This document shows, piece after piece, positions 1 through 6,187 of a stretch of DNA of 10,906 nt. Source of the DNA: an uncultured Collinsella sp. (GTDB lineage Bacteria; Actinomycetota; Coriobacteriia; Coriobacteriales; Coriobacteriaceae). Location of the stretch: NCBI GenBank assembly GCA_900757385.1, contig CAAENO010000122.1:1-10906 (forward strand). The letters run 5' to 3'. Numbering within the stretch: the stretch's first letter is position 1; every line of letters begins with the position of its first letter. The position numbers were made by a program, and so were the translations under genes. The notes under the pieces are model-generated. The model had not been told where the DNA came from, did not search any database, and saw only the letters and a program-made list of their open reading frames with translations.

Positions 1-919
1 GCGCATGAGTGCCGCCCGTCCCAAGATTGCCGACTACCCGTTTACCACGCTCGTGCCCAATTTGGGCATGGTGCGTGCCGGCGAATATTCTTACGTCGTG
101 GCCGACGTCCCCGGTCTCATCGAGGGCGCGAGCGAGGGCAAGGGCCTGGGTCACCAGTTCCTGCGCCACATTGAGCGTACGGCCCTGATCATGCATGTCG
201 TCGACATGACGGGTGGTTTTGAGGATCGCGACCCGGTTGAGGACTATCGCATTATTAATCGTGAGCTCGAGCAGTATGGCGCAGAGCTCTCGGAGCGCCC
301 GCAGATCGTCGTTGCCAACAAGTGCGATGCGCCGGGCACGGCCGACAAGATTGCCGACCTCAAGCGCGCAGCGCTCGACGATGGACATATGTTCTTTGCC
401 GTGTCTGCTGTTACGGGCGCCGGCCTCAACACGCTGATGCTTGCCGTGGGCGAGCAGGTGGCTAAGCTGCGCGCCGAGTTGGCTGTCTCCGATGAGCCGG
501 TCGTTCTGCGCGACGATGAGTGGGAGCGCCGTCGCCTGCAGCGTGAGAAGCGTTTCCGCATTGTTCAGGAAGAGCCCGGTGCCTTCCGCGTGGTCGGTCG
601 TGCCATCGAGCGCATGGTCATCCAGACCGACTGGGAAAACGAGGAAGCCGTCATTTACCTGCAGCATAAGTTTGCGCGTATGGGTGTTGACGACGCGCTC
701 GAGAAGGCCGGTTGCCGTGCGGGCGACGAGGTCCGCATTTGCCAGCGCGCCTTTGACTTTGAGGGCGCCGAGGACTTCTCGGAGTACGAGGAGCTCGAGG
801 ATGCTGGCGAGGACTTTGCCGTTGAAGCCATTGACGTGGCCGATGCTGCGGATGAGGGCGTCGAGGTTGTCGATGCGGCGGATGCCGCGGGCGATGCCGA
901 GACCTCGGAGGGCGAGTAA
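1..919 (+). CDS. obgE: Obg family GTPase ObgE/CgtA, 5'-truncated by window edge
   Basis: This is the C-terminal part of the ribosome-associated GTPase Obg, which acts in 50S subunit maturation and stress control. The reading frame is open from the window edge. Counting the ATG at position 5 as residue 1, the switch I stretch ARPKIADYPFTT is at 4-15, the G3 motif DVPG at 34-37, G4 NKCD at 105-108 and G5 SAVTG starting at 134. The Obg C-terminal (OCT) domain follows, around 190-255 (AFRVVGRAIERMV onward), and then a low-complexity Asp/Ala/Glu tail. The Obg glycine-rich fold and the P-loop lie upstream of the window. The ATG at 5 is an internal Met, since Obg normally has V or M before SAARPK. 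The stop TAA is three bases from nadD, so the two are almost certainly cotranscribed. Family identity is very secure. Confidence 0.96.
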   Translation, partial: RMSAARPKIADYPFTTLVPNLGMVRAGEYSYVVADVPGLIEGASEGKGLGHQFLRHIERTALIMHVVDMTGGFEDRDPVEDYRIINRELEQYGAELSERPQIVVANKCDAPGTADKIADLKRAALDDGHMFFAVSAVTGAGLNTLMLAVGEQVAKLRAELAVSDEPVVLRDDEWERRRLQREKRFRIVQEEPGAFRVVGRAIERMVIQTDWENEEAVIYLQHKFARMGVDDALEKAGCRAGDEVRICQRAFDFEGAEDFSEYEELEDAGEDFAVEAIDVADAADEGVEVVDAADAAGDAETSEGE

Positions 920-922
920 GCC

Positions 923-1600
923 ATGTCGCTGCGCGGTGGAATCGGTTTGCCCGAGCTTCCTCTAGAGGACGGGCAGGAGTTTAGGCTTGGCATTATGGGT
1001 GGCACCTTTGATCCCATCCATTACGGGCACCTGGTGACCGCCGAGCAGGCGCGCGAGTCGCTCGACTTGGACGCTGTGCTCTTTATGCCGGCGGGTTCTC
1101 CTGCCTTTAAGCTTGACAAGCCGGTTACGCCTGCCGAGGACCGTTATGCCATGACGGTCCTCGCCACCGCCGCGAACCCGGCCTTTTTGGCGAGCCGGTT
1201 CGAGATTGACCGTCCGGGTGTAACCTATACGGCCGATACGCTTCATGCCCTTCGCGACTTTTACCCGCCGCAGGTAAAGCTCTACTTTATTACGGGCGCC
1301 GACGCGATTATCGATATTGTGACCTGGCATGATGCCGAACGAATCGCTGAGCTTGCTACCTTTATTGCGGCGACGCGACCGGGCTTTGATATCGATACGG
1401 CGCGTGCCCGAATCAAAGAGTCGGGGCTGCCGTTCGACGTGCGCTATATTCAGATTCCGGCGCTGGCGATCAGCTCGACGAACATTCGTAAGCGAGTTGC
1501 CCGCGGCATGAGCGTGCGCTATCTTACGAGCGAGTCTGTGCTCGGCTACATTCGCAAGCGCGGTTTGTATGTCGATCTGGGCCAAGAAGATTTTGAGTGA
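923..1600 (+). CDS. nadD: Nicotinate-nucleotide adenylyltransferase
   Basis: NadD adenylates nicotinate mononucleotide with ATP to give deamido-NAD, a cytosolic step shared by de novo and salvage NAD synthesis. The nucleotidyltransferase signature GGTFDPIHYGHL is at residues 26-37, with the HxGH motif at 33-36, and the second signature ISSTNIR is at 183-189. The protein is 225 aa, slightly long for the family, because about 20 residues precede the first beta strand (FRLGIMGGTFDP). The ATG at 923 is preceded by GGAGGG around 908-913, inside the last obgE codons, so translation is probably coupled to obgE. No better internal ATG exists before the catalytic loop, because the next Met lies only one residue ahead of the GG of that motif. 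yqeK follows after 12 bases. Confidence 0.96.
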   Translation: MSLRGGIGLPELPLEDGQEFRLGIMGGTFDPIHYGHLVTAEQARESLDLDAVLFMPAGSPAFKLDKPVTPAEDRYAMTVLATAANPAFLASRFEIDRPGVTYTADTLHALRDFYPPQVKLYFITGADAIIDIVTWHDAERIAELATFIAATRPGFDIDTARARIKESGLPFDVRYIQIPALAISSTNIRKRVARGMSVRYLTSESVLGYIRKRGLYVDLGQEDFE

Positions 1601-1612
1601 TGGGGGTTTACG

Positions 1613-2221
1613 TTGTCGGTAGAGGATCAGTTTGAGGGCGATGAGCGCGTGCTGCTCAAGCGCATTCAAGAGCTGCTTGATGTTCGCATGAAGGATAAGC
1701 GCAAGCGCTATGTGCATTCGCTAGGTGTTGCCGAGACCGCACTTCATCTGGCCGAGGTCTACGGCGTTGACCGCTTTGATGCCGCTGCCGCCGGCCTGAT
1801 CCATGACTGGGACAAAGTGCTCTCCGACGACGAGCTGGTCACGCGCGCTCTGCATTACGGCATTAAGATTGCCGGCTCCCCTTCCGCCGCGACGCCGCTT
1901 TTGCATGGCCCTGTTGCCGCCTATGAGCTTCCGCAGCTTTTCCCCGAGTTGTCGCCGGCCGTTTTCCAGGCTGTCGACCGTCACACCGTGGGTGCCTGCG
2001 ACATGACGCCGCTCGATATGGTGGTCTTTGTGGCCGATGCCATCGAGCCCAACCGCCACGGCGACTATGCGCATGCCCTGCGCGAGATGGTGGGGGAGTC
2101 GACGCTCGATGAGTTGTTCTTCTCCTGTTTTGCGCAGGGTCTGGTCTATGTGATCCAGTCCGGGCGCTATCTTTATCCCACGGCTATTTCGATTTACAAC
2201 CATTACGCCCGGCTACGCTAG
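1613..2221 (+). CDS. yqeK: YqeK family HD-domain hydrolase (probable Ap4A hydrolase)
   Basis: This is an HD-superfamily metal-dependent phosphohydrolase. Characterised YqeK proteins symmetrically hydrolyse diadenosine tetraphosphate to ADP, limiting this stress-linked nucleotide. The protein is 202 aa. The full metal-ligand set is visible: H35 (VHSLGV), H64-D65 (HDWDK, where many homologues read HDIAK), H98 (LLHGPVAA), H124 (RHTVG) and D142 (FVADAIEPNR). The nadD-yqeK-rsfS order matches the classic bacterial arrangement, supporting the assignment. The start is a TTG at 1613, with GGGGG at 1602-1606 as a modest ribosome binding site. The first downstream in-frame Met (residue 26) would start only nine residues before the first ligand His, so TTG is preferred. 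rsfS follows after 27 bases. Confidence 0.92.
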   Translation: MSVEDQFEGDERVLLKRIQELLDVRMKDKRKRYVHSLGVAETALHLAEVYGVDRFDAAAAGLIHDWDKVLSDDELVTRALHYGIKIAGSPSAATPLLHGPVAAYELPQLFPELSPAVFQAVDRHTVGACDMTPLDMVVFVADAIEPNRHGDYAHALREMVGESTLDELFFSCFAQGLVYVIQSGRYLYPTAISIYNHYARLR

Positions 2222-2248
2222 CTCGGGCTGTCTAGAAAGAGGTATTCC

Positions 2249-2704
2249 ATGGCCGACGAGACCATGACCGACGAGCAGATTCTTGAAGGTGTGGAGCACA
2301 AGAGCTTCGTTGCCACGTCCGACCGCACTGCCGCCTCGCTGTCCGCGAGCGGTGTCGCCGCCGAGGATGTCGCCCGCGCCGCCGCGCAGGCCGCCTACGA
2401 CAAGAAGGGCGAGGACGTTCAGGTGCTCGACCTGACCGAGCTTTCCGATGTGTGCGACTACTTTGTGCTCGCCACCGGTACCAACAACCGCCAGGTCGAT
2501 TCGATCGTCGACGAGATCGAGGAGAAGGTCGCCGAGGCTTGCGGCGAGCATCCGTTCTCCATCGAGGGTCGCGAGCAGAAGACCTGGATGCTCATGGACT
2601 ATGGTTCGGTTGTCGTCCACGTCTTCACTCCCGAAGCGCGCGACTTCTACCGCCTCGAGAAACTCTGGGGAGACGCCCCCCAGCTCCCCCTCGACCTCCT
2701 CTAG
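2249..2704 (+). CDS. rsfS: Ribosomal silencing factor RsfS
   Basis: RsfS (DUF143 family) binds uL14 on the 50S subunit and blocks 30S joining, turning down translation during starvation. The protein is 151 aa. The conserved domain spans about residues 38-145, with DYFVLATG at 70-77, the helix RQVDSIVDEIEEKV from 81, IEGREQ.TWMLMDYG at about 105-119, and VVVHVF at 121-126 with RDFY.LEKLW after it. Roughly 35 residues precede the domain, which is longer than usual for this small family. The ATG at 2249 has AGAGGT upstream with suitable spacing. A second in-frame ATG at 2264 (M6) would remove only part of the extension. It is the last gene of the obgE operon, and an intrinsic terminator follows within 50 bases. 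Confidence 0.94.
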   Translation: MADETMTDEQILEGVEHKSFVATSDRTAASLSASGVAAEDVARAAAQAAYDKKGEDVQVLDLTELSDVCDYFVLATGTNNRQVDSIVDEIEEKVAEACGEHPFSIEGREQKTWMLMDYGSVVVHVFTPEARDFYRLEKLWGDAPQLPLDLL

Positions 2705-2750
2705 GACCTTATTTGGGCCGGGGCTTCTCTAGAGCTACCCTCTACCGTTC

Positions 2751-2793
2751 GCCGGGCAGTTGCTGTTTTCCGCACCTGCCCGGCTTTCTTTTT
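2751..2793 (+). terminator. Rho-independent terminator of the obgE-rsfS operon
   Basis: A perfect 9-bp GC-rich stem pairs GCCGGGCAG (2751-2759) with CTGCCCGGC (2776-2784) around a 16-base loop. It is followed directly by the T-rich run TTTCTTTTT (2785-2793). It lies 46 bases after the rsfS stop and just beyond the 3' end of convergent dinB. Read on the minus strand, the stem is not followed by a T tract, so it should terminate mainly plus-strand transcripts. Confidence 0.9.
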
Positions 2794-2805
2794 GCCTAAA
2801 GGCGG

Positions 2806-4059
2806 TTAATCGTTGAAGCGGGATTGGCGGCCGAAGGATAGGGCGGTGTCACCGAACTTGTCTCGGACGGCGTCGATAGCTACCGAGAGGTCGCGACGGT
2901 CGCTCGATTGGGCTCCGCGGTCGTCGACTTCGCAGAACAGGTCGGTCTGGATGCCGCCTTGGTGGTCGAAGTCGCTCATACCGATGCCTGCTAAGCGAAC
3001 ATGCATGCCTTCCTGCCAGATGTTGTCGAGTAGCTCGAGCGCCACGGCCACGAATATGTTCTCATCGTCGGTCGGATGAGGCAGCCGGCGCTGTGCCGAG
3101 CGACCGTTTCCATACGAATACTTGAGCTTGAGCGTCACCGTGGCACCCGTCAGCCCCTGACGGCGCAGACGGCGCCCCACTGACTCTCCCAACAGAGCAA
3201 TCGCTGCCTCAATATCCCCACGCTCAGTCAAATCTTTAGCAAAGGTGCGTTCATTGCTGACCGACTTGACCTCGCGCTTTTCATCGAGACTCGTGACTTC
3301 AGAGATTTCGAGTCCCAGCGCACGCTGGCGCATGCGCTCGCCGTTGACGCCAAAAATAGAGGCCAAGGTTGATTCCGGTGAACGTGACAGCTCGCCGAGC
3401 GTGTAGATGCGCATGCGGCGCAGTCGCTCCTCGGCCGAGCGCCCGATGCCGCTCATGGCAGATACCGGCAGCGCGGCCAAAAAGCGCTGCTCGGTTCCGG
3501 GGCGCACGATGGTCAGCCCAAACGGCTTATCCCGCTCGCTTGCGATCTTTGCGACCGTCTTGTTGCAGCCCACGCCAATGGAGCAGGTCACTCCCAGCGC
3601 TGCCACGCGGTCGCTTATACGCCGCGCAACCAGTAGCGGGTCTTCGGGCGCAAATCGACCCGGCGTGATATCGATAAAGGCTTCGTCGATGGATACGCGC
3701 TCAACGCGCGGGGTCTCGTCGGCGAGAATCGCCATGACCTGTGCGCTCACCTCGCGGTAGCGATCAAAGTGCCCGTGCGTCCAGATGGCTTGCGGGCACA
3801 GCCGCTGTGCCTCGGCCGAGGCCATGGCAGAGTGCACGCCAAAGCGACGCGCCTCATACGAACACGTGGACACGACGCCACGCGAATCGGCGTCTCCGCC
3901 CACGATGAGCGGCTTTCCGCGCCATTCGGGATGATCGAGCATCTCCACGCTCGCAAAAAACGCATCGAGGTCCATGAGGCCCACCGCCGGACCCGTCCAG
4001 GGAGGCGGCGTGACGCCCATGGCATCCTCATAACCGTATGTATGTTCGCGTCTTTCCAT
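2806..4059 (-). CDS. dinB: DNA polymerase IV (Y-family translesion polymerase)
   Basis: DinB is an error-prone Y-family polymerase that copies past damaged template bases. From the ATG at 4059 it is 417 aa. Palm catalytic residues are visible: D30 in MDLDAFFASVE (29-39), with F35 at the steric-gate position, and D125-E126 in SIDEAFIDI. The finger motif CSYEARRFGVHSAM starts at 66. A likely beta-clamp-binding pentapeptide QTDLF lies at 371-375. The start is uncertain. The ATG at 4059 has no clear Shine-Dalgarno and sits six bases after a TATACT -10-like element, whereas the ATG at 4020 (M14) has GAGGA at 4029-4025 and gives a 404-aa protein. It is a single gene on the minus strand, convergent with rsfS and divergent from rpsP. 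No convincing LexA box was seen. Confidence 0.94.
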   Translation of the reverse strand: MERREHTYGYEDAMGVTPPPWTGPAVGLMDLDAFFASVEMLDHPEWRGKPLIVGGDADSRGVVSTCSYEARRFGVHSAMASAEAQRLCPQAIWTHGHFDRYREVSAQVMAILADETPRVERVSIDEAFIDITPGRFAPEDPLLVARRISDRVAALGVTCSIGVGCNKTVAKIASERDKPFGLTIVRPGTEQRFLAALPVSAMSGIGRSAEERLRRMRIYTLGELSRSPESTLASIFGVNGERMRQRALGLEISEVTSLDEKREVKSVSNERTFAKDLTERGDIEAAIALLGESVGRRLRRQGLTGATVTLKLKYSYGNGRSAQRRLPHPTDDENIFVAVALELLDNIWQEGMHVRLAGIGMSDFDHQGGIQTDLFCEVDDRGAQSSDRRDLSVAIDAVRDKFGDTALSFGRQSRFND

Positions 4060-4065
4060 GTCATG

Positions 4066-4071
4066 AGTATA
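4066..4071 (-). promoter_or_regulatory. Candidate -10 element for dinB
   Basis: On the minus strand the hexamer TATACT matches the sigma-70-type -10 consensus at five of six positions. No good -35 is seen at 16-18 bases upstream. Transcription would start about at the ATG at 4059, giving either a leaderless message from that ATG or a leader of about 40 bases to the ATG at 4020, which has its own Shine-Dalgarno. The call rests on one hexamer only. Confidence 0.4.
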
Positions 4072-4103
4072 CCGCGCAGCTCATGTGGGGTGCGTGTATG
4101 TGC

Positions 4104-4131
4104 TTGCAAATCCAGAATTCTTGTCTAAGAT
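4104..4131 (+). promoter_or_regulatory. Candidate distal promoter P1 for the rpsP operon
   Basis: TTGCAA (4104-4109) is followed after 16 bases by TAAGAT (4126-4131). Both are partial matches to the -35 and -10 consensus. The segment lies in the AT-richer dinB/rpsP divergent spacer and would give an rpsP leader of about 120 bases. It is weaker at the -10 than the proximal candidate at 4176-4204. Confidence 0.4.
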
Positions 4132-4175
4132 ATGGATTTGCCCTCGACTACACCGAAGAAGTTGGTCTCACGGAC

Positions 4176-4204
4176 TTCACCTGCCCGCGTCGATGGCGTA
4201 TTAT
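4176..4204 (+). promoter_or_regulatory. Candidate proximal promoter P2 for the rpsP operon
   Basis: TTCACC (4176-4181, four of six -35 matches) is separated by exactly 17 bases from TATTAT (4199-4204, five of six -10 matches). A start near 4211 would leave a leader of about 50 bases. That leader would contain a small 5-bp hairpin (GCAGC 4227-4231 with GCTGC 4237-4241) and the strong GGAGGAG ribosome binding site at 4248-4254. Confidence 0.5.
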
Positions 4205-4260
4205 GTTCAACTGTTTGTTTGTAGTTGCAGCCTAAAGCTGCTTGGTTGGAGGAGTTTCCT

Positions 4261-4602
4261 TTGGCAGTCAAGATTCGCCTTGCTCGTCACGGCGCTAAGA
4301 AGCGTCCGTACTACCGTGTCGTCGTCGCCGATTCCCGCGCCCCGCGTGACGGTCGTATCATCGAGGAGGTTGGCCGCTACAACCCGATGACCGCCCCCAA
4401 GACCATCAACCTCGACCTCGAGAAGATCGCCGACTGGCAGTCCAAGGGCGCTCAGCTCACCGACGCCGTCGCCGCTCTGGTCAAGGCCGCCAACGAGGGC
4501 GAGAAGACCGAGACCGTCGTCAAGAAGTCCAAGAAGCAGCTCGCCAAAGAGGCCGAGGCCGCTAAGGCTGCCGCTGAGGCCGCTGAGGGCGCCGAGGAGT
4601 AA
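4261..4602 (+). CDS. rpsP: 30S ribosomal protein S16 (bS16)
   Basis: bS16 is a primary-assembly protein of the small ribosomal subunit. The start MAVKIRLARHGAKKRPYYRV is the typical S16 N-terminus, and GRIIEEVGRYNPM and the LDLEKIADWQSKGAQ segment complete the fold. The protein is 113 aa because of a C-terminal Lys/Ala/Glu-rich tail (about residues 85-113) beyond the core. The start is TTG at 4261, supported by GGAGGAG at 4248-4254 with a six-base gap. An upstream in-frame TTG at 4225 would add 12 residues not seen in the family and lacks a binding site. This first gene of the operon has its own upstream promoters rather than following ffh. The stop is three bases before khpA. Confidence 0.96.
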   Translation: MAVKIRLARHGAKKRPYYRVVVADSRAPRDGRIIEEVGRYNPMTAPKTINLDLEKIADWQSKGAQLTDAVAALVKAANEGEKTETVVKKSKKQLAKEAEAAKAAAEAAEGAEE

Positions 4603-4605
4603 ATC

Positions 4606-4890
4606 GTGCCTGAGGTTGACGCTGCACAGCTCGAGGGTGAGGCAATGCTCTCAGATCGCATCGCCGATCTCGTCGAATATCTCGTTGTTCAGATCGTCGA
4701 CGACCCGGATTCTGTGAGCCTTGAGGTCATCGATGGTGACGACGCCTCTACGATTGAGGTTTCGGTCGCCGAGGATGACGTCGCTAAGGTCATCGGCCGT
4801 CGTGGCCGTACCATCAAAGCCATTCGCACGCTCGCCCGTGCGCTGGCCGCTCGCCTCGACACTGCTGTCGAGGTAGAGGTTCTGGGCTAG
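4606..4890 (+). CDS. khpA: KhpA family KH-domain RNA-binding protein (YlqC)
   Basis: This is a small single-KH-domain protein. Family members bind RNA, partner with KhpB/Jag and, in Gram-positive bacteria, affect cell division and envelope synthesis. The KH core VIGRRGRTIKAIR is at residues 62-74, with the GxxG loop GRRG at 64-67. The position between rpsP and rimM is the standard one for this family. Two starts are plausible. GTG at 4606 has GAGGAG at 4594-4599 formed by the last rpsP codons and gives 94 aa. ATG at 4645 has GAGGG at 4633-4637 and gives 81 aa, closer to the usual family length (MLSDRIADLVEYLV aligns with typical N-termini). I list the longer form; the shorter is a real alternative. 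Confidence 0.92.
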   Translation: MPEVDAAQLEGEAMLSDRIADLVEYLVVQIVDDPDSVSLEVIDGDDASTIEVSVAEDDVAKVIGRRGRTIKAIRTLARALAARLDTAVEVEVLG

Positions 4891-4894
4891 GACC

Positions 4895-5416
4895 TTGAGG
4901 TACCAGTACAAAAACATCGCCCGTGTGGTCAAGCCGCACGGAAGGAAGGGGGAGGTCCTCGCGCAGCCGCTGCGGGGGCTTCCTTCTATATTAGAGCCGG
5001 GTATGCGCGTCGCCCTGACGCCGCCGGCGCTCAAGCGCGACCGCTTTTGCACGGTCGTGTCCGTCACCGATACGGGCGATGGCGATCTGGTCTCGTTTGA
5101 GGGCATTGACGACTTGACGGCCGCCGAGGGCATCACGGGATGCTATGTGCTGGCAAATCGTGACGACTTTGAGCTCGATTCGCTCGACGCTGCCTATGCC
5201 GACCTGATGGGTCGCGAGGTGGTCGACGAGCGCTTCGGTTCGCTCGGCACGATCGTCGAGATTATGTCGACGCCCGCTAACGATGTTTGGGTTGTCGAGG
5301 GCGATCGGTACGGCGAGGTACTGATTCCCGTGATCGAGCAGGTTGTGCTCGATCTTCCCGATGCAGGAACAATTTCCGTCCACGTGATGGACGGCCTGAT
5401 CGATATGGACAAGTAG
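4895..5416 (+). CDS. rimM: Ribosome maturation factor RimM (16S rRNA processing)
   Basis: RimM binds uS19 and helps the 30S head domain and 16S rRNA mature. The protein is 173 aa, normal for the family. The N-terminal RimM domain covers about residues 6-90, with the signature KPHGRKGEV at 13-21. The C-terminal PRC-barrel domain covers about 99-170, including LMGREVV, GSLGTIVEI, NDVWVV and VLIPVIEQVVLDLP. The start is TTG at 4895, giving MRYQYKNIARVVKPHG, which begins where the family does. Its ribosome binding site is poor (AGGA overlapping the khpA stop, only two bases away), so expression may rely on coupling to khpA. The stop is followed by GGGAGGA, the trmD binding site. Confidence 0.94.
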   Translation: MRYQYKNIARVVKPHGRKGEVLAQPLRGLPSILEPGMRVALTPPALKRDRFCTVVSVTDTGDGDLVSFEGIDDLTAAEGITGCYVLANRDDFELDSLDAAYADLMGREVVDERFGSLGTIVEIMSTPANDVWVVEGDRYGEVLIPVIEQVVLDLPDAGTISVHVMDGLIDMDK

Positions 5417-5426
5417 GGAGGACAAC

Positions 5427-6185
5427 ATGCTGATTGAGACCCTTTCGGTCTTTCCCGAGATGTTTGAGCCCGTCATGTCCACGTCGATTTTGGGCCGCGC
5501 CCGCAAGGCCGGCCTTTTTGATTTTAAGGCGTATAACCTGCGCGACTGGACGCACGACCGCCATCGTACCGTCGATGACGAGCCGTACGGCGGCGGGCAG
5601 GGCATGCTCATGAAAGTCGAGCCCATCGCCGAGGCCATCGAGGACATTAGCTCCGAGGGTCCCAAGCCCACTGTGGTGTTCTTTACCCCCTGTGGCGAGC
5701 CTTTTACGCAGCATGTGGCCGAGCGCCTGCTCAAAAGTGAGCGCCTGCTGTTTGTGTGCAGCCGTTACGAGGGCGTCGACGAGCGCGCGTATGCGTATGC
5801 CGACGAGCGTCTGTCGATTGGCGACTATGTGCTCACGGGCGGCGAGCTACCCGCCATGGTCGTTGCCGATGCCGTCGTACGCCTCATCCCCGGCGCCCTG
5901 GGCGACGAGATGAGCAACGTGGACGAGTCGTTCTCGACCGCCGAGGACGGAGGCCTGCTCGAGTACGCGCAGTACACCCGTCCCGCCGAGTTCAACGGCG
6001 AGGGCGTGCCTCCTGTGCTCGTGAGTGGCGATCACGCAAAAGTTGACGCTTGGCGCCGCAAGAACGCCATCGAGCGCACCTGCCGCTGGCGTCCCGACCT
6101 GATCGAGACTGCGCGGCTCACGCCCGAGGAGCGCGCTTACGCGCAGGAGATCCTTGACGCTTCGTATTCGCAGAGCGAGGAGTGA
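5427..6185 (+). CDS. trmD: tRNA (guanine-N1-)-methyltransferase TrmD
   Basis: TrmD methylates N1 of G37 in tRNAs with G36, using S-adenosylmethionine, and prevents +1 frameshifting. It is a SPOUT trefoil-knot enzyme acting as a dimer. The protein is 252 aa, a usual length. Motifs are DDEPYGGGQGML (50-61), YEGVDER (114-120), the knot loop LSIGDYVLTGGELPAM (129-144), QYTRPAEF and the C-terminal GDHAKVDAWRR. Two positions differ from the usual pattern. The motif CGRYEG reads CSRYEG (S112), and the catalytic-base segment usually read DSF is ESF within VDESF (E167). The ATG at 5427 has GGGAGGA just upstream. rplS, often next, is absent; lepB follows with a start within or just after the stop. Confidence 0.95.
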   Translation: MLIETLSVFPEMFEPVMSTSILGRARKAGLFDFKAYNLRDWTHDRHRTVDDEPYGGGQGMLMKVEPIAEAIEDISSEGPKPTVVFFTPCGEPFTQHVAERLLKSERLLFVCSRYEGVDERAYAYADERLSIGDYVLTGGELPAMVVADAVVRLIPGALGDEMSNVDESFSTAEDGGLLEYAQYTRPAEFNGEGVPPVLVSGDHAKVDAWRRKNAIERTCRWRPDLIETARLTPEERAYAQEILDASYSQSEE

Positions 6186-6187
6186 GT

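Noticed and set aside
5..7. ATG at position 5 as the true start of the first gene
   Set aside because: The sequence SAARPKIADYPFTT is the middle of the Obg GTPase domain, just after the P-loop. The Met is internal and the gene begins upstream of the window.
962..1717. Antisense open frame of about 250 codons opposite nadD and the start of yqeK
   Set aside because: It lies inside clearly identified genes, has no binding site or recognisable domain, and is explained by codon bias. The same applies to the antisense frame at 4991-5734 opposite rimM and trmD.
2727..2734. CTCTAGAG palindrome after rsfS
   Set aside because: An eight-base palindrome without a neighbouring T tract or conserved context; the real terminator is the strong hairpin at 2751-2793.
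4029..4050. Possible LexA/SOS box near dinB (GAAC followed by GGTT on the minus strand)
   Set aside because: The half-sites are eight bases apart rather than four and the second is imperfect, so it does not fit the Gram-positive SOS box.
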